Part shown: one piece after another, positions 47,636 to 60,100 of the stretch
Layout of the letters: each line of letters opens with the position of its first letter
Numbering within the stretch: the stretch's first letter is position 1
Source: Dactylonectria macrodidyma
Lineage: Eukaryota > Ascomycota > Sordariomycetes > Hypocreales > Nectriaceae
Direction of reading: 5' to 3'
Length of the DNA stretch: 64,000 bases
Assembly (NCBI GenBank): GCA_020744425.1
Contig: JAGMUV010000001.1
Coordinates: 3,348,001 to 3,412,000 of the forward strand
Position numbers and translations under genes: made by a program
The notes under the pieces: model-generated
Database searches by the model: none
What the model saw: only the letters and a program-made list of their open reading frames with translations
Told to the model about the DNA's origin: nothing

Positions 47636-49530
47636 CTATCCAAATGGTTGAACTAGAGCCCGTCATAATGACGCAGACCAGTGAGGGGCAATGTAGGCGA
47701 TTCGCCAATCAAGCGCGTCACTCCCTCCGCCTCATAGCGTTTGCATGTGAGGGTCGTCGCGAATTGCATGTGACTGTAATGCACGGTGGGCTGCAGAGCA
47801 AGGACATTTCTTGGCAGGCCGATTTCCGTATCTTAAGGCCCATGGAGTCTTACTCTGCCTTGACTATAAGGCCTGCGTACCGCCGACCCCGGGGCTCGGG
47901 GCTCGGGGCTCCACAACGCCGGGCGCTGCTGACCCTCTCTGCCCGCTACCGGCTGCGGCTGCCGGGCCAGGTCGAGGCGGATCTCGTCGAGCAGGCGTTC
48001 CTTGTTGGAGGAGGACCAGCATGTTTTGCCGTTTCTGACCGCGTAACTGCGGTCGGACGCGGTTTGCATGTACAAACACGTCGTGAATGGCGGGGGGTCG
48101 GATAAGAACAGCAAGCGGCTGTGGATTCGCTGACGGACCGAAGGAAATCGCAGGTGGACATTCAATTCGCACGTCACATGCGCGACAAATCACCAGGCAA
48201 GTGTTTTCTAGGTACACGCGAGATCGAAGCCGAGATTTGAAGAGGCATACCGGTCCATTGGGGAAAGGCTGCGCAGGCGAAATGATCCCGACGTTGATGT
48301 GCTCAGGCTCGTCTGCGACTGGCTGCAGACAGAGGAAGCTGGTTCGTGAGTGATGTTCCTGGACAATGTTGACGATGTCAATAGCTTCTACACTAGCTCC
48401 AGTGTCGGTAAAGCATCATTCACTGCACTCAGACATACACACACAATTTGTTTGGCCCAGTGGCTTTAACCCATGGGGCACTAGTTGCTGTTGTACACAT
48501 CATCTGTTTCCCAAGCTTCGTCATGGTCTCGTAAAAGCCCATACAGCATCATTCACTACAACACTGCCGTAATACCGGGAAAGTTTACCATTTATCATAC
48601 TTATCTGACCTGAAGTCGCATGACGTGGCCTCTTTAGGCTCTATTACTATCATAATTCTAATGACCTTGAAAGATGGCAGCAGTCATCTCACCCTCCACG
48701 TAGATTAGTAGGCAACCCCCATGGTCTCAGCTCTCAGCCCATCTTGCAAAGCTATATAACATGTGAATCTAGTGAGGGGAAGAGGAACCTTGGGTTTTGA
48801 TTACCTGCTGAAGAGCCATCATCAGATGTCGCACTCGCTGCCACATTGGTACAATCTAAAGCATGTGATTCTACGCCATTACGACAACCCAGGCTCTGCC
48901 TCCGTGTACTTGCGGCCTCGATTGGTCGTGACCCTATGAAAAGCTGCATCTGGCCCTTGTGGACAAGTGGTCAGTAATCTACTGCATTAGCTCTCGCAGT
49001 CATCATCTTTCGTATTGCGATAAGAATAAGGCTGAGAGGGAGGACATTGTTTTGTTCTCCACCGTAACACAGAAGCCTAGGTTGCATGGATGGTCTTTGT
49101 GAAGATGCATTGCCTCCTCCACGAAAGCCGAACACCGCAAGAAGATCCAGACAACTGTCGTGGCATTGCCAAGCAGAACCGGAGATAGATACCGTTCTCA
49201 AGAGGTTCTTCTGCTGTACAGAGTCGTATCTTACATGAACTCAAATTCTGGGGAGGTCCCACATCATGATCTCGACACCGTCGATAATAGTGACCTGTTT
49301 TCTCGGCCAGCTGAACTGCTGACCCGAACTCTATCAGCATAGAGCTCTAATGCAGAGTTAAACCTAAGAGCATATCTTACGTCCAGCTCGTGATTAGAGT
49401 ACTTCTAGGTGGTGCATCCAGACAGCATTGTACACAAATGCATAGACGGCTTCTGCTACCTGTGTCTCTGCCATCCCAACCATTTTGTCCAGCCTAAACT
49501 GACTCTAACTGTCGCCTTCATTTCTTGACT
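47636..49530. other. 5' intergenic region of the flavoenzyme gene, no supported gene
   Basis: Normal GC. Overlapping frames of 65-153 codons at 47,644-48,353 on both strands share no recognisable domain. A minus-strand 114-codon frame (47,833-48,177) is the least unlikely coding candidate but has no support. 48,360-49,500 shows nothing recognisable. Confidence 0.45.
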
Positions 49531-52380
49531 ATGTCTCTCTCAACAAATTTTCGAATTATTATTGCTGGAGGCGGTGTCGCCGGCCTTACACTTGCTAACG
49601 CACTAGAGGTATGAGCCAGATACTAGCTGCGCGCGAATACAGAGCTTCTGACAACATCCTAGCGAGCTGGGATAGACTACATACTGTTGGAGCGTCGAGA
49701 TACAATTGCTCCGCAGGTCGGCGCTTCCATTGGCATCGGGCCAAATGGTTGTCGCGTGAGTTCAGGTCCAGCTTGGAAACGCTTACGATCGTTTCTTACA
49801 ATATACATATGCGGCTCTGACCCCTTTCACCAGATTCTAGATCAGCTCGGAATACTGGGTGAACTACTCAAGAAGACTGTGTGTAGATTACATCGGGAGT
49901 TTCGCTTTCGCTCCTAATATTTAGTAGGACCCAATATTATGGATGGCGGATCGTGACAATCAGGGTCGATTAATTTGCCCTCGATCTGACATGTATAAGC
50001 TTGGATGGGCAAGGTGAGTACTCAAGGTCTCCGTTTGCGTTTTTACATTCATCGTGGAGTAGAACCGGATATGAACTTTCGTGGGGAGATCGTCAAATAC
50101 TGCTGCAAATCCTTTTCGACAATGTCCAAGATAAAAGCAAAATCTTGCTAAACAAGAATGTCATCAACATTGAACACCGGAAACACGGAATAAGTGTTAC
50201 GTGTGACGACGAGTCTTCGTTCGAGGGGACCATTCTAGCAGGTGCGGACGGCGTCGCAAGCAGGGTCCGACAGGAGTTGTGGAAGCTGGCTGAACCTAGG
50301 CAGCCAGAGCTCGTGAGTCGTGACAAGGATTGTAAGTTTCTTCCTATTTACTTGTTTTCTTGTCCCTTGCATGCAATTTACACCAAAGTATGGCGGCGTA
50401 CTAACACAAGGAGGCATGCTTGCCGAGTATCGTTGCCTCTTTGGCATTGCGTCTTCCGTTCAATTCTTGGAGACAGGAGACTTGGATATTGGGTATGATA
50501 CGGATAGAAGTATTCTCACAATTTCAGTCAAGAACGGAAGAGCCTATTACTTCCTCTTTGAGAGATTGAAAGCAGTCTGTCGACTCGACAACATCCCACA
50601 TTATAGCACGGCCGAGGCAGTAGCATTCGCTACAAAGCACGGTGATATGTGCATCCGGCCCGGATTCAAGTTCTGCGACCTCTGGCATAAGACAATTTCA
50701 TTCCGCCTTGTTGCTTTAGAAGAAGCTGCGTTCAAAATTTGGACGTGTCGACGAATCGTATGCCTAGGGGATAGCATCCACAAGATGACCCCGAACATTG
50801 CAGCCGGAGGCAATGCGGCCATCGAGAGTGCAGCGGCGTTGGCTAATTCAATCAAAGACATGGTGGACAGACATGGCTGCGAAGAGCCTTCTGAGAGCGA
50901 CATTGAAGAATGTCTTCGTGGATATCAGAAGTGTCGAGAGGAGAGGGCGACAGCTGTGGTTGACACGTCTGGTAAACTTACACGCCTGCAAGCTCTACGA
51001 GGGCCCTTTGACCGCATCTTCTTTCGGTACCTGTTGCCTAATTTGGGTGATTTCCTACAGGATATGGCTAGCGACATGGCCATAGGCGCCTCTATGCTTG
51101 AGTATCTACCCCCGCCAAAGGCATCCCTGAGTGGAACCATGCCCTTCAACCCATTGCAGGGTGAGGGTAAGAAAGAGAACAAACTGAAGAGAGCACTCAC
51201 AATGCTACCAATTCTTGGTCTCTTCTATCTCGCCATGTGTGTTTTGAACTTGGATCCGTTACTCCCTTGGCTATCTGGGGTCGTTGAGACCGGCAAAATG
51301 TCATTCGGGAACAACCGCATCCCCTTACAGAAGACTTTCTATCGCATCAACTGGTTGGACAAGTTGTAAGTTTTGTGCGTTCTTCTATTTATCTATTGTA
51401 TTACTAATCCAAAATGTTTAGTTGGGCGCCAATTAACGTGGCCTTCATTCCAGCGCTATATGGTCAGGATGCAGAATCTAGAAAGCAGCTCATCTCTTTC
51501 CTGACTGATTATGGAGTTGTTGTCGGTATTTGGACTATAGAGTCTACTCGTCGGGCTAATGCTTTGACGTTTGCTCAGATGTACGTCACGTCGCAATTCC
51601 AGAATTACTCAACTAAGCTGACTGTGTTGCAGCCCGTCTCTGTTTTTGATACTCGGTCAGCTCTATGGCATTGGTGTTATAAGCCCTCTTTATTATTTTT
51701 TTCATTATGTCAACTCGCCTATTGAAGCCTTCAAGGCTACCGACATGAGACTGACCCGGATGAATTACACTCTCGTAATTCTGCCGGCGATAATTTTCAC
51801 CTACTACATCCCGTGCTACGCCATGATATTCTGGCCATCGCCGCTTTTTCGCCAGTCGTGGTTGTTCGTTTGGCAAATGTTCCCCATTTGGATTTCCACC
51901 ATGACTTCCATTTTCTCCTCCATATTTCCTGACACAATGATGCACGATAGAGTCAACGCACCAAAGCGTGATTTGCCGGTGATTCGCTACACCCTCGGCA
52001 CGTTAGTTGGGGTATCCGCAAGCTTCTGGATCTGGGCCTGGTTCATTAATCGTTCGGGTATAGCTGCGATTTTCCTGCCACGCGCTTTACCAGCTACTAC
52101 GTCCGAACTGTCTCGCTTCATGCGCGAGTTCTTCAAATTTGACCAGATCTTCCTCTTCACTGCCACGTTCGTCTGGTTGGGCTATCTCTTCTGGGACATA
52201 AAGCATGCCGATATGGTCCAATCCAGCTGGCTTACAATTATCACATATGCTGTCAGCATGGTCGTCCTTTTCGGACCCGGGGCTGCTGCTGGATTGGGAT
52301 GGCTTTGGAGGGAAGACATAATAACGAACAAGAGGCACAAGGGAGCCATTGTCGAGGCGACCCATGACAAGGTGGAATGA
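49531..52380 (+). CDS. FAD-dependent monooxygenase fused to a polytopic membrane domain
   Basis: Seven exons: 49,531-49,608, 49,663-49,755, 49,834-49,880, 50,000-50,331, 50,414-51,365, 51,422-51,580 and 51,633-52,380. They give 802 residues with consistent phases; the third intron (GTGTAG donor) is the least certain. The enzyme half has the FAD-binding GGGVAG (13-18), [10 protein letters not shown] (154-163) and CLGDSIHK (300-307), the three signatures of class A flavin monooxygenases. From about residue 410 on there are eight or nine hydrophobic helices, including [40 protein letters not shown] and [20 protein letters not shown]. Similar FMO-membrane fusions are known in filamentous fungi, some in terpenoid-type pathways, but the substrate here cannot be told. 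Same strand as the MARVEL and ABC genes downstream. Confidence 0.82.
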
Positions 52381-52564
52381 TGCCAAACGAGAAATACCGG
52401 CTTATCAATACACGGCAGAAAAGAAACGAAATGCGGTAGTCTACAGGCAATAGGCGCGGTTGTAATTTACCACTTAACCTCGTCACGGTACCACAAATGC
52501 CTCGTTTCCAGAGCGTTAGGGCAAAAGCGGAGGAGTACAGGGTTCATGCCATCCTAGGGTGGCC

Positions 52565-52640
52565 ATCGATAAAAATATCGATTTTATCGTCAATCCATAT
52601 CGTATCGAACCCGATGGATAACGTAATCGATACCAATTGG
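52565..52640. repeat. ATCGAT-rich inverted repeat, possible hAT end remnant
   Basis: CGATAAAA and TTTTATCG form 8-bp arms around a short loop at about 52,568-52,590, followed by further ATCGAT/ATCGTAT words to 52,640. ATCG-rich termini of this kind occur in some hAT-like elements, but neither a second end nor an 8-bp duplication was found. Confidence 0.35.
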
Positions 52641-53175
52641 CCTCATTCGTCCATTTTTAAAGGTTCTTTTATAAAATATCCATTGAATTTTCTAAATATA
52701 AAAAGTAAGACAATAATAGCAAAGTAATAATAAGCTATTCTGAGCTTTTAGCCTTAGGTGTTTTATGTGCCTTCTTGCATGTTACTGTTATTAATATCTC
52801 GAGTATTGAACCTTCTTTTTAGCACAATACAAATTTTTTGTTGACAGATCAATCTACTCAGGAGGGTGAGCAACAGACAAATATCGGACTCGGAACGCCA
52901 GTAAAGAGCCTCGTCCCCCTTCAACTTTTATCTCGAGTGTGAACAAGAATCCACAAATTTCATTTAGTTCCCACTGGCTCCAGGCCAGGAAAACCTTCGT
53001 GTAGCGATGGGGGTGTGGGCATATCAGGCAGGATGGAATAGTTGAGACAGCTTGGTGACGATGGAAGATCTTGTCTTTTTCCCCTGTCTAGGGGGGAAGA
53101 AAGCTAGCTATTTATCCCTAGGGATCCGGCTGATCTGGATACCCTTGAACCAATGAAGCCGTCACAAGCCGTCTA

Positions 53176-53240
53176 TCTAAGCTGTTGAGGGTCATCTAGG
53201 TTGTTGAAATCTGTCTAGGTTGCTGAGGGTGGACTAGGTT
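53176..53240. repeat. 19-bp tandem repeat, three units plus a partial
   Basis: Units TCTAAGCTGTTGAGGGTCA, TCTAGGTTGTTGAAATCTG and TCTAGGTTGCTGAGGGTGG, then ACTAGGTTT. Exact 19-bp spacing with substitutions between units. Confidence 0.75.
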
Positions 53241-54303
53241 TGAAGCCTCTTTCTAGGTTCAAAGGAAAATACTATATAGATCCGGCCCTATGCACAGCTA
53301 GCTTTTCTATCGGTATGTCTAACAGGGCATTTAATAAACGTGCACCCGATCGCACGGCCAGGTCCATTCTAATATCGTGTGCATTCAATGATGTAACTGT
53401 CCGGAAATCGGGACATAACATATAAGGTTCCACGGGATGTCACACATCGTCACAAGCATGTCTTCAAATCTGTTGGCTAGATTTCGGATTGGCCAGCGCG
53501 GATATCGCTGGCAATCTTAGACCAAACCTTGTTAGCTGACACCTCCATGATGGTTCTGTAGGTACTGGGCGTGGAGAAGCAGCTAAGATTTGATCTTATG
53601 GCAAGTCTCAATCTCCGTCTCCCAGCCCGTTATCTTTCTGGCTGTCTTGGAGGGCGCTACTACCTTCTTGTTCTCGCAGATCCGTCAGTACCGGTTAACA
53701 TCATAGAAGCCATCCCAATACCGCCTAACACGACCTACACAGCGCTCGGGGTGGTTATTTTGCGGCCATTCGCACCGGATCTATTTCATTGCGTCGTACA
53801 AACTGCTCTCTAACATTTGATAATGACGAGCCAGCCAGTCCACAACTTCCCCTTTCGCCCACCAGTTAGAGCCTTCCTTGGTGCCCCGTTGCTTCACTTT
53901 CGCGCCTCGAGCTTCCTCTACTGGCTTCCTCGAAAGCCTTGCACTACCCCGTTCAACCTAATCCAAATTCAAAGAAATCTTCATCAAATGTCGGTGAGTT
54001 GTTGGAAGGTGTAGCTTCCTGTTACGAGCTTGCACCGTGCTCCTCATCATGCATTCCTAATCGTCACGGCGTAGGATTGGGTTATGAGATGCCGGTTGGT
54101 GTAAGTGGCTTTGCCCGGCACACCAACTAAGATTGCTTACACACCAATGGGGAACAATGAACTCAAGCTGACATGAAGGTCGTCGGCTTCCAGTGGTCGA
54201 CATCATACGACTGGTGCTTCAAGGTTTTGATTGAGGACCAGTCTAGACCTTTATGGTGACATGCTACTTTTACATCCTCGCTTACTTGTTAAGTATAGGT
54301 CTG

Positions 54304-54355
54304 TGGCGGTCGTGTGGTGGTCGTGTGGAGGTCGTGTGGAGGTCATGTGGCGGCC
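54304..54355. repeat. 11-bp tandem repeat upstream of MARVEL gene
   Basis: TGGCGGTCGTG, TGGTGGTCGTG, TGGAGGTCGTG, TGGAGGTCATG and TGGCGGCC: four full units and a partial, about 255 bp before the start codon. Confidence 0.8.
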
Positions 54356-54610
54356 AATTCCACCTGTCACATGCTTAGCTTCTTGCATTGATGTTCCAAG
54401 GTTTAACTTGAGGCAGACACTGCCGGCACTCTTGCGTTATGAGGAGATACGTTGCAGAAATCAGCCAGTCGTCAGAGGCACATATACACCAGGTCTTCCT
54501 TCATATTAGCATTTCAATCCGGCCGGCGAAACCAATGGGCTACACCCACTTCACAACTGTCTCAAACCCCCGAACTTATTTCTAATCAATCACTCCTGTC
54601 TCATTGCGAA

Positions 54611-55320
54611 ATGGCACATACACATACCGGTACTGCACATAAAGTTGTATCTGTTATCCTCCGCATTGGGGAGTTTTGCTGCGCTGTGATTGTCCTGGGG
54701 CTTCTCTCTCGCTTCTGTTACCTCATCAGCATCGCGCAGAAGAGTGCCGATGGACGGATCGTCTATGCCATGGTCGTCGCGGGCATCGGTATTATCTACT
54801 CCTTCTTTTTTTGCCCGCCATTCAAATCTCTCTTCTTGAGCTTTCCGTTTGATTTCGTACTGTTTGTGATGTGGCTCGTGGCATACTGCCTACTTCAGAC
54901 CGTATGGCTCTCCCTCCCAATTTTTATGTTGTTCCTTGGTGAAGACCACCGACTAATCAACGGCAAAATTCACTTTGAACAGAGAACAGGTAGTCACACT
55001 TGCTCTTCGCGCTGGTATTACGACTATTGGGGCTACTATTGGGGTCGTTTCTGGCGAGTCGGTCCCGTTGGGACAGTTAGCATCGACAGGGCGGGGTGCG
55101 CGCAGTGGAGGACGGTCCTGGCCTTCTCATTCATCGCGTGGCTCCTCCACATTATGAGTGGCATTCTTGTGAGTAATTTCCGTGTAACTGCCCTTGAATT
55201 TGAGAAAACGGAAGAAATTGACGCCACTACCTCTAGGGGATATATGTCTTCCAAACTTACATCAAACTCGAGGAGACAAAGCGCGACATCAAGCATCATG
55301 CAGAAAAACTCACCAAGTAG
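54611..55320 (+). CDS. MARVEL-type four-helix integral membrane protein
   Basis: Two exons, 54,611-55,168 and 55,237-55,320, with a 68-nt intron (GTGAGT...CTAG), giving 213 residues. The intron is supported because splicing changes the tail to GIYVFQTYIKLEETKRDIKH and a stop at 55,318, a typical short cytoplasmic end, while reading through adds 80 unrelated residues. ATG 54,611 (MAHTHTGTAHKVVSVILRIG) is the last before the first helix. Four hydrophobic segments are seen. Between helices 3 and 4 lies CSSRWYYDYWGYYWGRFWR and then GCAQWRTVLAFSFIAW, the Trp/Tyr-rich loop and Cys-x-x-Trp/Arg helix start common in fungal MARVEL proteins. Such proteins sit in the plasma or vesicle membrane; the specific role is unknown. 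It lies between a membrane flavoenzyme and an ABC pump on the same strand. Confidence 0.82.
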
Positions 55321-57179
55321 GTCCCCTTTGGCCCAAGAATTGCGTGATTTGGATTCCAGATTAATGATATCTGCACTTAAGACGTCATCCCCAGACGAAC
55401 GACTACGGGCGGGGAATCGAAGAGCAAAATGGCACGGGAAACACCCAGCCTCCGGTGCCTCCTACTACAGTCTAGCCTGGGCTGGGGCATATCGAGGAAT
55501 TTGCTGGAGAATAAGCCACAACTGGCAACACCTAAGTCTATTTTGTGTTCAACGAGGTCTGTCATAACCAGTTTGTAATTTGAGAATTCCCAAAGAACAA
55601 AGGGTCAAGTAGACTGAATCTGGAATTCACGAAGGTGGCTCGGACTGGTAGCCCGTCGGATCAGTTCATGTACCTAATGTATCAGATTTCGTCTTGCGCA
55701 TCAAAGAGATCATACAGTCCACCAGAGACATCGTGACAGTGTTCATCATATTCTCACATACGCAGTTACTCAATTCACATGTACAACACCATCAGACTTG
55801 CGTATGGTGATAGGCTAAAGTGATATCACAACATGCTAAAGTGCCAAAGTGATATATATCACCGTGAATATATATCACACTTTTTTTCCAGCTAACGTAT
55901 ATTGTTGGATCCGATACGGTCAATTCGATCAGGGTGATAGGGATCAATGCGATGCGGAGCCCAAAGATGATGATATTGATGTCTGATGATGTGTCTTCTG
56001 GGATCTCTGGCCTCTCTTTTCTGATGAGGGGATTTTGGGTCAATCTCACACCCTATGACTAAGTGTTGGATACGCGGTGTCTTTAGTAAAGATTGAGGAT
56101 AGCCAGATAAATGTAGATCAATTCTTGATAATATGTTTGGTTATTCTTATTGTGTTTATTCTCATTGACTCTCGTCTCCACTTTCCTGTAGAGCGGGGTT
56201 TTATCATCATCTTTAGCTATAGATGCAGATATCCCAGTATTCTGATACCTGAATAACCTCGTTGATGCATCATATAGCCACAATCTAACACTAAGACAGG
56301 ATATTGATGTATCAGAGGGTTGTTCTTATCTGGGCCTTATTCCGCCACCCGAGGGTCAATCCAACACTTGTAGCGGTGAAAGCGTCAGAAATGGACGGAC
56401 TCCCCCCCCACCCCCCGGCACCAAGACTGAGGAAAGCAAGACAAGGCGCCATCAAGACTTCAATCAATAAGATCACCAAGTTTCTGCTCCATAATCTATT
56501 TAATTCACACCGTCGTGTGTTCGAGATACGTACCGCGTATCCAACACATTCCGTCAATCCGCCAACACTAGGGAGTCTAGACTACGACAATCGTCACATG
56601 CAATGAAGTCTATCCTACCTTTAACATCTTTAGCTTTTACGCACATTCTATGGAGCCGTGCTTGGGCCGACCGCGACGAGGGAACACATCATCATGAGTC
56701 ACAGTGGTCAAGAATATACCAAGCCCCGTTCTTAAAAAGCTTGCGACCAACAGTGTTGCTCCCGGCACGTGGCCTGGTCGAGGTTATGCTCCAGCGCATT
56801 TGGACTCGCAGCTCTCCATGTTCCTTGTGAGGGACAAATGCCGGTGGGGGGGTGGGGGGGTCTAGATATGATGGCCAGGTGCTTACCTAGAACCTCCCCC
56901 CAAGCCTCAGGGTTGTGTTCAAGACATGTATGCCTGGTTTGAGTCCACTGTCAAATACTTAATACATTAAAGGCATGACATTCTCATTACTCCCAACGCG
57001 GGTCCACCAGCCAGTTTTTGACGCGCCAATGCTCCCAATTGATTCACCTCTTTTCCCTCGTCCCCAAGATTACCAGAAACTCTGCGCAGATTTTGTTCAG
57101 GGTGCTCAAGCGCCTCCTACACACCTGCACTGACGATATTCATCCACCTATGGTAGCACAGTATACAAACTAAGTCAAC
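55321..57179. other. intergenic and promoter region before the ABC transporter
   Basis: No gene is supported. Palindromes GTGATATCAC (55,819-55,828) and GTGATATATATCAC (55,849-55,862) lie close together, with a further ATATATATCAC at about 55,868. C-runs near 56,401-56,418 and G-runs near 56,845-56,860 are present. Frames of 66-100 codons at 56,083-56,830 show no motif. Confidence 0.5.
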
Positions 57180-60100
57180 ATGGATCGGTCTCAAAGAGAC
57201 TCGTCACCTGCCGCAACACATTGCGAAGATGAGAACATGAGTGAGCCTGGCCAGGCGGGCTCCCATTGTACATCGACTTTCCAAGATCCTATAAAGAGCC
57301 TCCAACCTACAGTGAGCGACAGCACACAGCGAAAACAGGGCCCTGAGAAATCCGGGGACGCCATCTTGTCGAAACTGGGCATCTTCGACCAAACCGTAGA
57401 TCCGTCTAGTCCATCTTTCGATTTTGAGAGATGGTCTCGCACACTTGTCAACTTGAGGAACGAACTGGGTCTTCCAACGCCGCCGCGTTCCGGGTTTGCC
57501 TTCAGGAGGTTGACCGTTCACGGTAGCGGCCCCGCCGTCGAGCAGCAAGACACTGTCTGGACGCTGCTAACCTCACCATTTAATTTCCGGGCTTGGTTTC
57601 GGCCGAAACACACCAAAACTATTCTACAGAGCCTTGACGGGGTCGTGCAAAAGGGAGAGCTCCTTCTCGTGCTGGGACGTCCCGGAAGTGGCTGCACAAC
57701 TTTCCTGAAGACAATCACGGGTGAAATGAATAGTTTGGACCTTGACTCGGCAGCGGTTCTACATTATACAGGTACGGCAAAGGCGAAAACTGGGGGCACA
57801 GGAGCGCTAACCGGGGAAACTTAGGCATCCCTCACATAATCATGGCTAAACACTTTAAAGGCGAACTCATCTATAATCAAGAAGTGGACGAACACCTCCC
57901 ATACCTAACAGTTGGACAGACGCTGGAGTTCGCCGCAGCCATGCGCACGCCACGAGCTCGTCTCCCACACATAACCCGAAAAGACCGGATCAAGCATGTC
58001 GTGGAAGTCATGCTGACAGTATTTGGCCTGTCGCACACTCGCAACACAATTGTGGGAAATGATTATGTGCGAGGCGTCTCAGGCGGCGAAAGGAAGAGAG
58101 TATCAATTGCCGAGACTGCTCTCTCGGAGGCTGCCATATCCGCATGGGATAATTCTACCCGCGGCCTTGATGCCGAATCGGCCCTACAATTTGTTTCTCG
58201 GCTGCGCACACTTTCTGACCGTGAGATACATTGCCCTTCACATGATCAGAAGGAAACTGGATTCTAACTTCCATACAGTAACCCAATCCGCCAACGCGGC
58301 GGCGATATACCAATCTTCCCAAGCCATATCAGATCTGTTTGACAAGATCTTAGTGCTGTACGAAGGGCGGGGAATCTTCTTCGGCCGTGCTGCGTCAGCC
58401 TCGGAGTACTTTGAACGGATGGGCTGGCAACGTCATGCGAGGCAAACATCGGGAGACTTCCTGACTGCAATTACCAACCCAGCGCAGAGAATAGCGAAGG
58501 AAGGGCACCAAAATCTCGTGCCTAGAACGCCTGAAGAATTCGAAAAGTATTGGCATGGATCACCAGAGTATGCTCTTGTCCTGGATGAGATTGAGAAGTA
58601 CCAAAAGGATTTCTACTTAAAAGGGGAGGCGACCCAGAGAGAATTCGAGTCGATCCGCCATAAGCTCAAGGCGAAGGGGATGTTGGACAGAGCTGCACAG
58701 ACAGTCTCGTTTCCAATGCAGACCGCGCTTTGCGCCAGAAGAGCGACCCAGCAGCTTTGGAACGACAAAGCCTCGACCTTCACGACGCTGATTGGAGAGA
58801 TCATCATTGCGCTTGTGGTGGGATCAATCTTCTACGGCACTCCAGAAACTTCTGACGCCTTCTTTTCCTACGGATCCGTTCTCTTCTTCTCGGTACTCCT
58901 CAATGTCCTGATGTCCATAACAGACACCCACAACCTATACAAGGGCCGCTCAGTTGTCAGCAAGCAAGCGTCCTATGCCTTCTACCGGCCGTCAGCAGAT
59001 GCGCTTGCTAGCGTCGTCGTTGATATTCCCGTCAAATTCGTAGTTGCGACATTTTTCAACATTATCCTCTACTTCCTATCCGAGCTTGCGTTGACAGCTT
59101 CTCAGTTCTTTATTTTCTTCCTTTTCGTCTTCGTGACGACCCTGGCGATGTCCATGGTATTCCGCACCATCGCCGCAGCGACTGTGACCCTCCCCCAGGC
59201 CATGGCAATTTCTGGCTTCCTCGTTCTTGCACTGGTTACGTACACCGGCTTTGTCCTCCCCGGCCCTTATATGCATCCCTGGTTCAAATGGATCTCGTAT
59301 ATCAACCCACTCTCTTATGCCTTCGAGGCATTGCTTATTAACCAGGCACATGGCACCGACTATCCCTGCTCCAATTTGGTGCCTCCTTACCCGAACCTAA
59401 CAGACGACACGTTTATTTGCCCGGTCCCTGGATCTGTGGCCGGAGAGACTTACGTGAACGGGGACGCCTGGTTCGAGACGAGTTATGACTATAGCTACTC
59501 CCACTTATGGCGCAACCTGGGCATTATTCTTGGGTTCTTGTTCTTCTTCCTGTTTACGTATCTGCTGGCTTCGGAACTTAATGTGAATTCCTCCACTGGC
59601 CCGGATGTCCTTATCTTCCTGCGTGGCCGCCTCCCTAGTACCATGGCACAAACCGACTTGAAGCTCAAGGGCAGAGTCGACGCCGAGCAGCCGCTGGTGG
59701 TCAGCAGCGCACCGCTTGAGGTGGACGTGAACGAAGCGACGTCAATGCAAGTAGATCGGGAAGCATTCTCATGGAGGAAGGTGAACCTCGACGTCATGAT
59801 TAAGGGCTATTCGAGGCGGCTATTGGATAATGCGTGCGGCTGGGTGAAACCGGGCTCTCTAACCGCCTTGATGGGCGTGTCAGGGGCGGGGAAAACGACG
59901 CTTTTGAACGCGCTAGCCCAGAGAACACCTGGTGTCGTACAAGGCGAGTATTACGTGGACGGGAAGCCCCTTCCGGCGTCGTTCAAGAGCGACGTTGGCT
60001 ATGTCCAGCAGCAGGATGTGCACCTCGAAACGGCTACTGTACGTGAGGCCCTACGGTTCTCGGCAATGTTAAGGCAGCCCCTCAATGTGCCAAAGAGCGA

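Larger units (their letters stand above)
52381..54610. other. intergenic region between flavoenzyme and MARVEL genes
   Basis: No gene is supported. It includes an ATCGAT-rich inverted repeat at 52,565-52,640, a 19-bp tandem repeat at 53,176-53,240 and an 11-bp tandem repeat at 54,304-54,355 (listed separately). Frames of 60-92 codons at 53,240-54,130 show no recognisable motif. Confidence 0.5.

Noticed and set aside
47644..48353. 153- and 88-codon plus-strand frames and several minus-strand frames
   Set aside because: GC-rich stretch with open frames in almost all phases; none shows a family motif, so none is called a gene.
49879..49999. Stop codon in the flavoenzyme after the first helices
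   Set aside because: It lies in a predicted intron (GTGTAG donor, ATCTGAC branch, AAG acceptor); the total of 2,409 coding bases stays in frame. Donor choice remains uncertain.
54452..55567. Single-exon 371-residue reading of the MARVEL gene
   Set aside because: A GTGAGT...CTAG intron at 55,169-55,236 gives a family-like tail; the extra N- and C-terminal parts of the long frame look non-coding.
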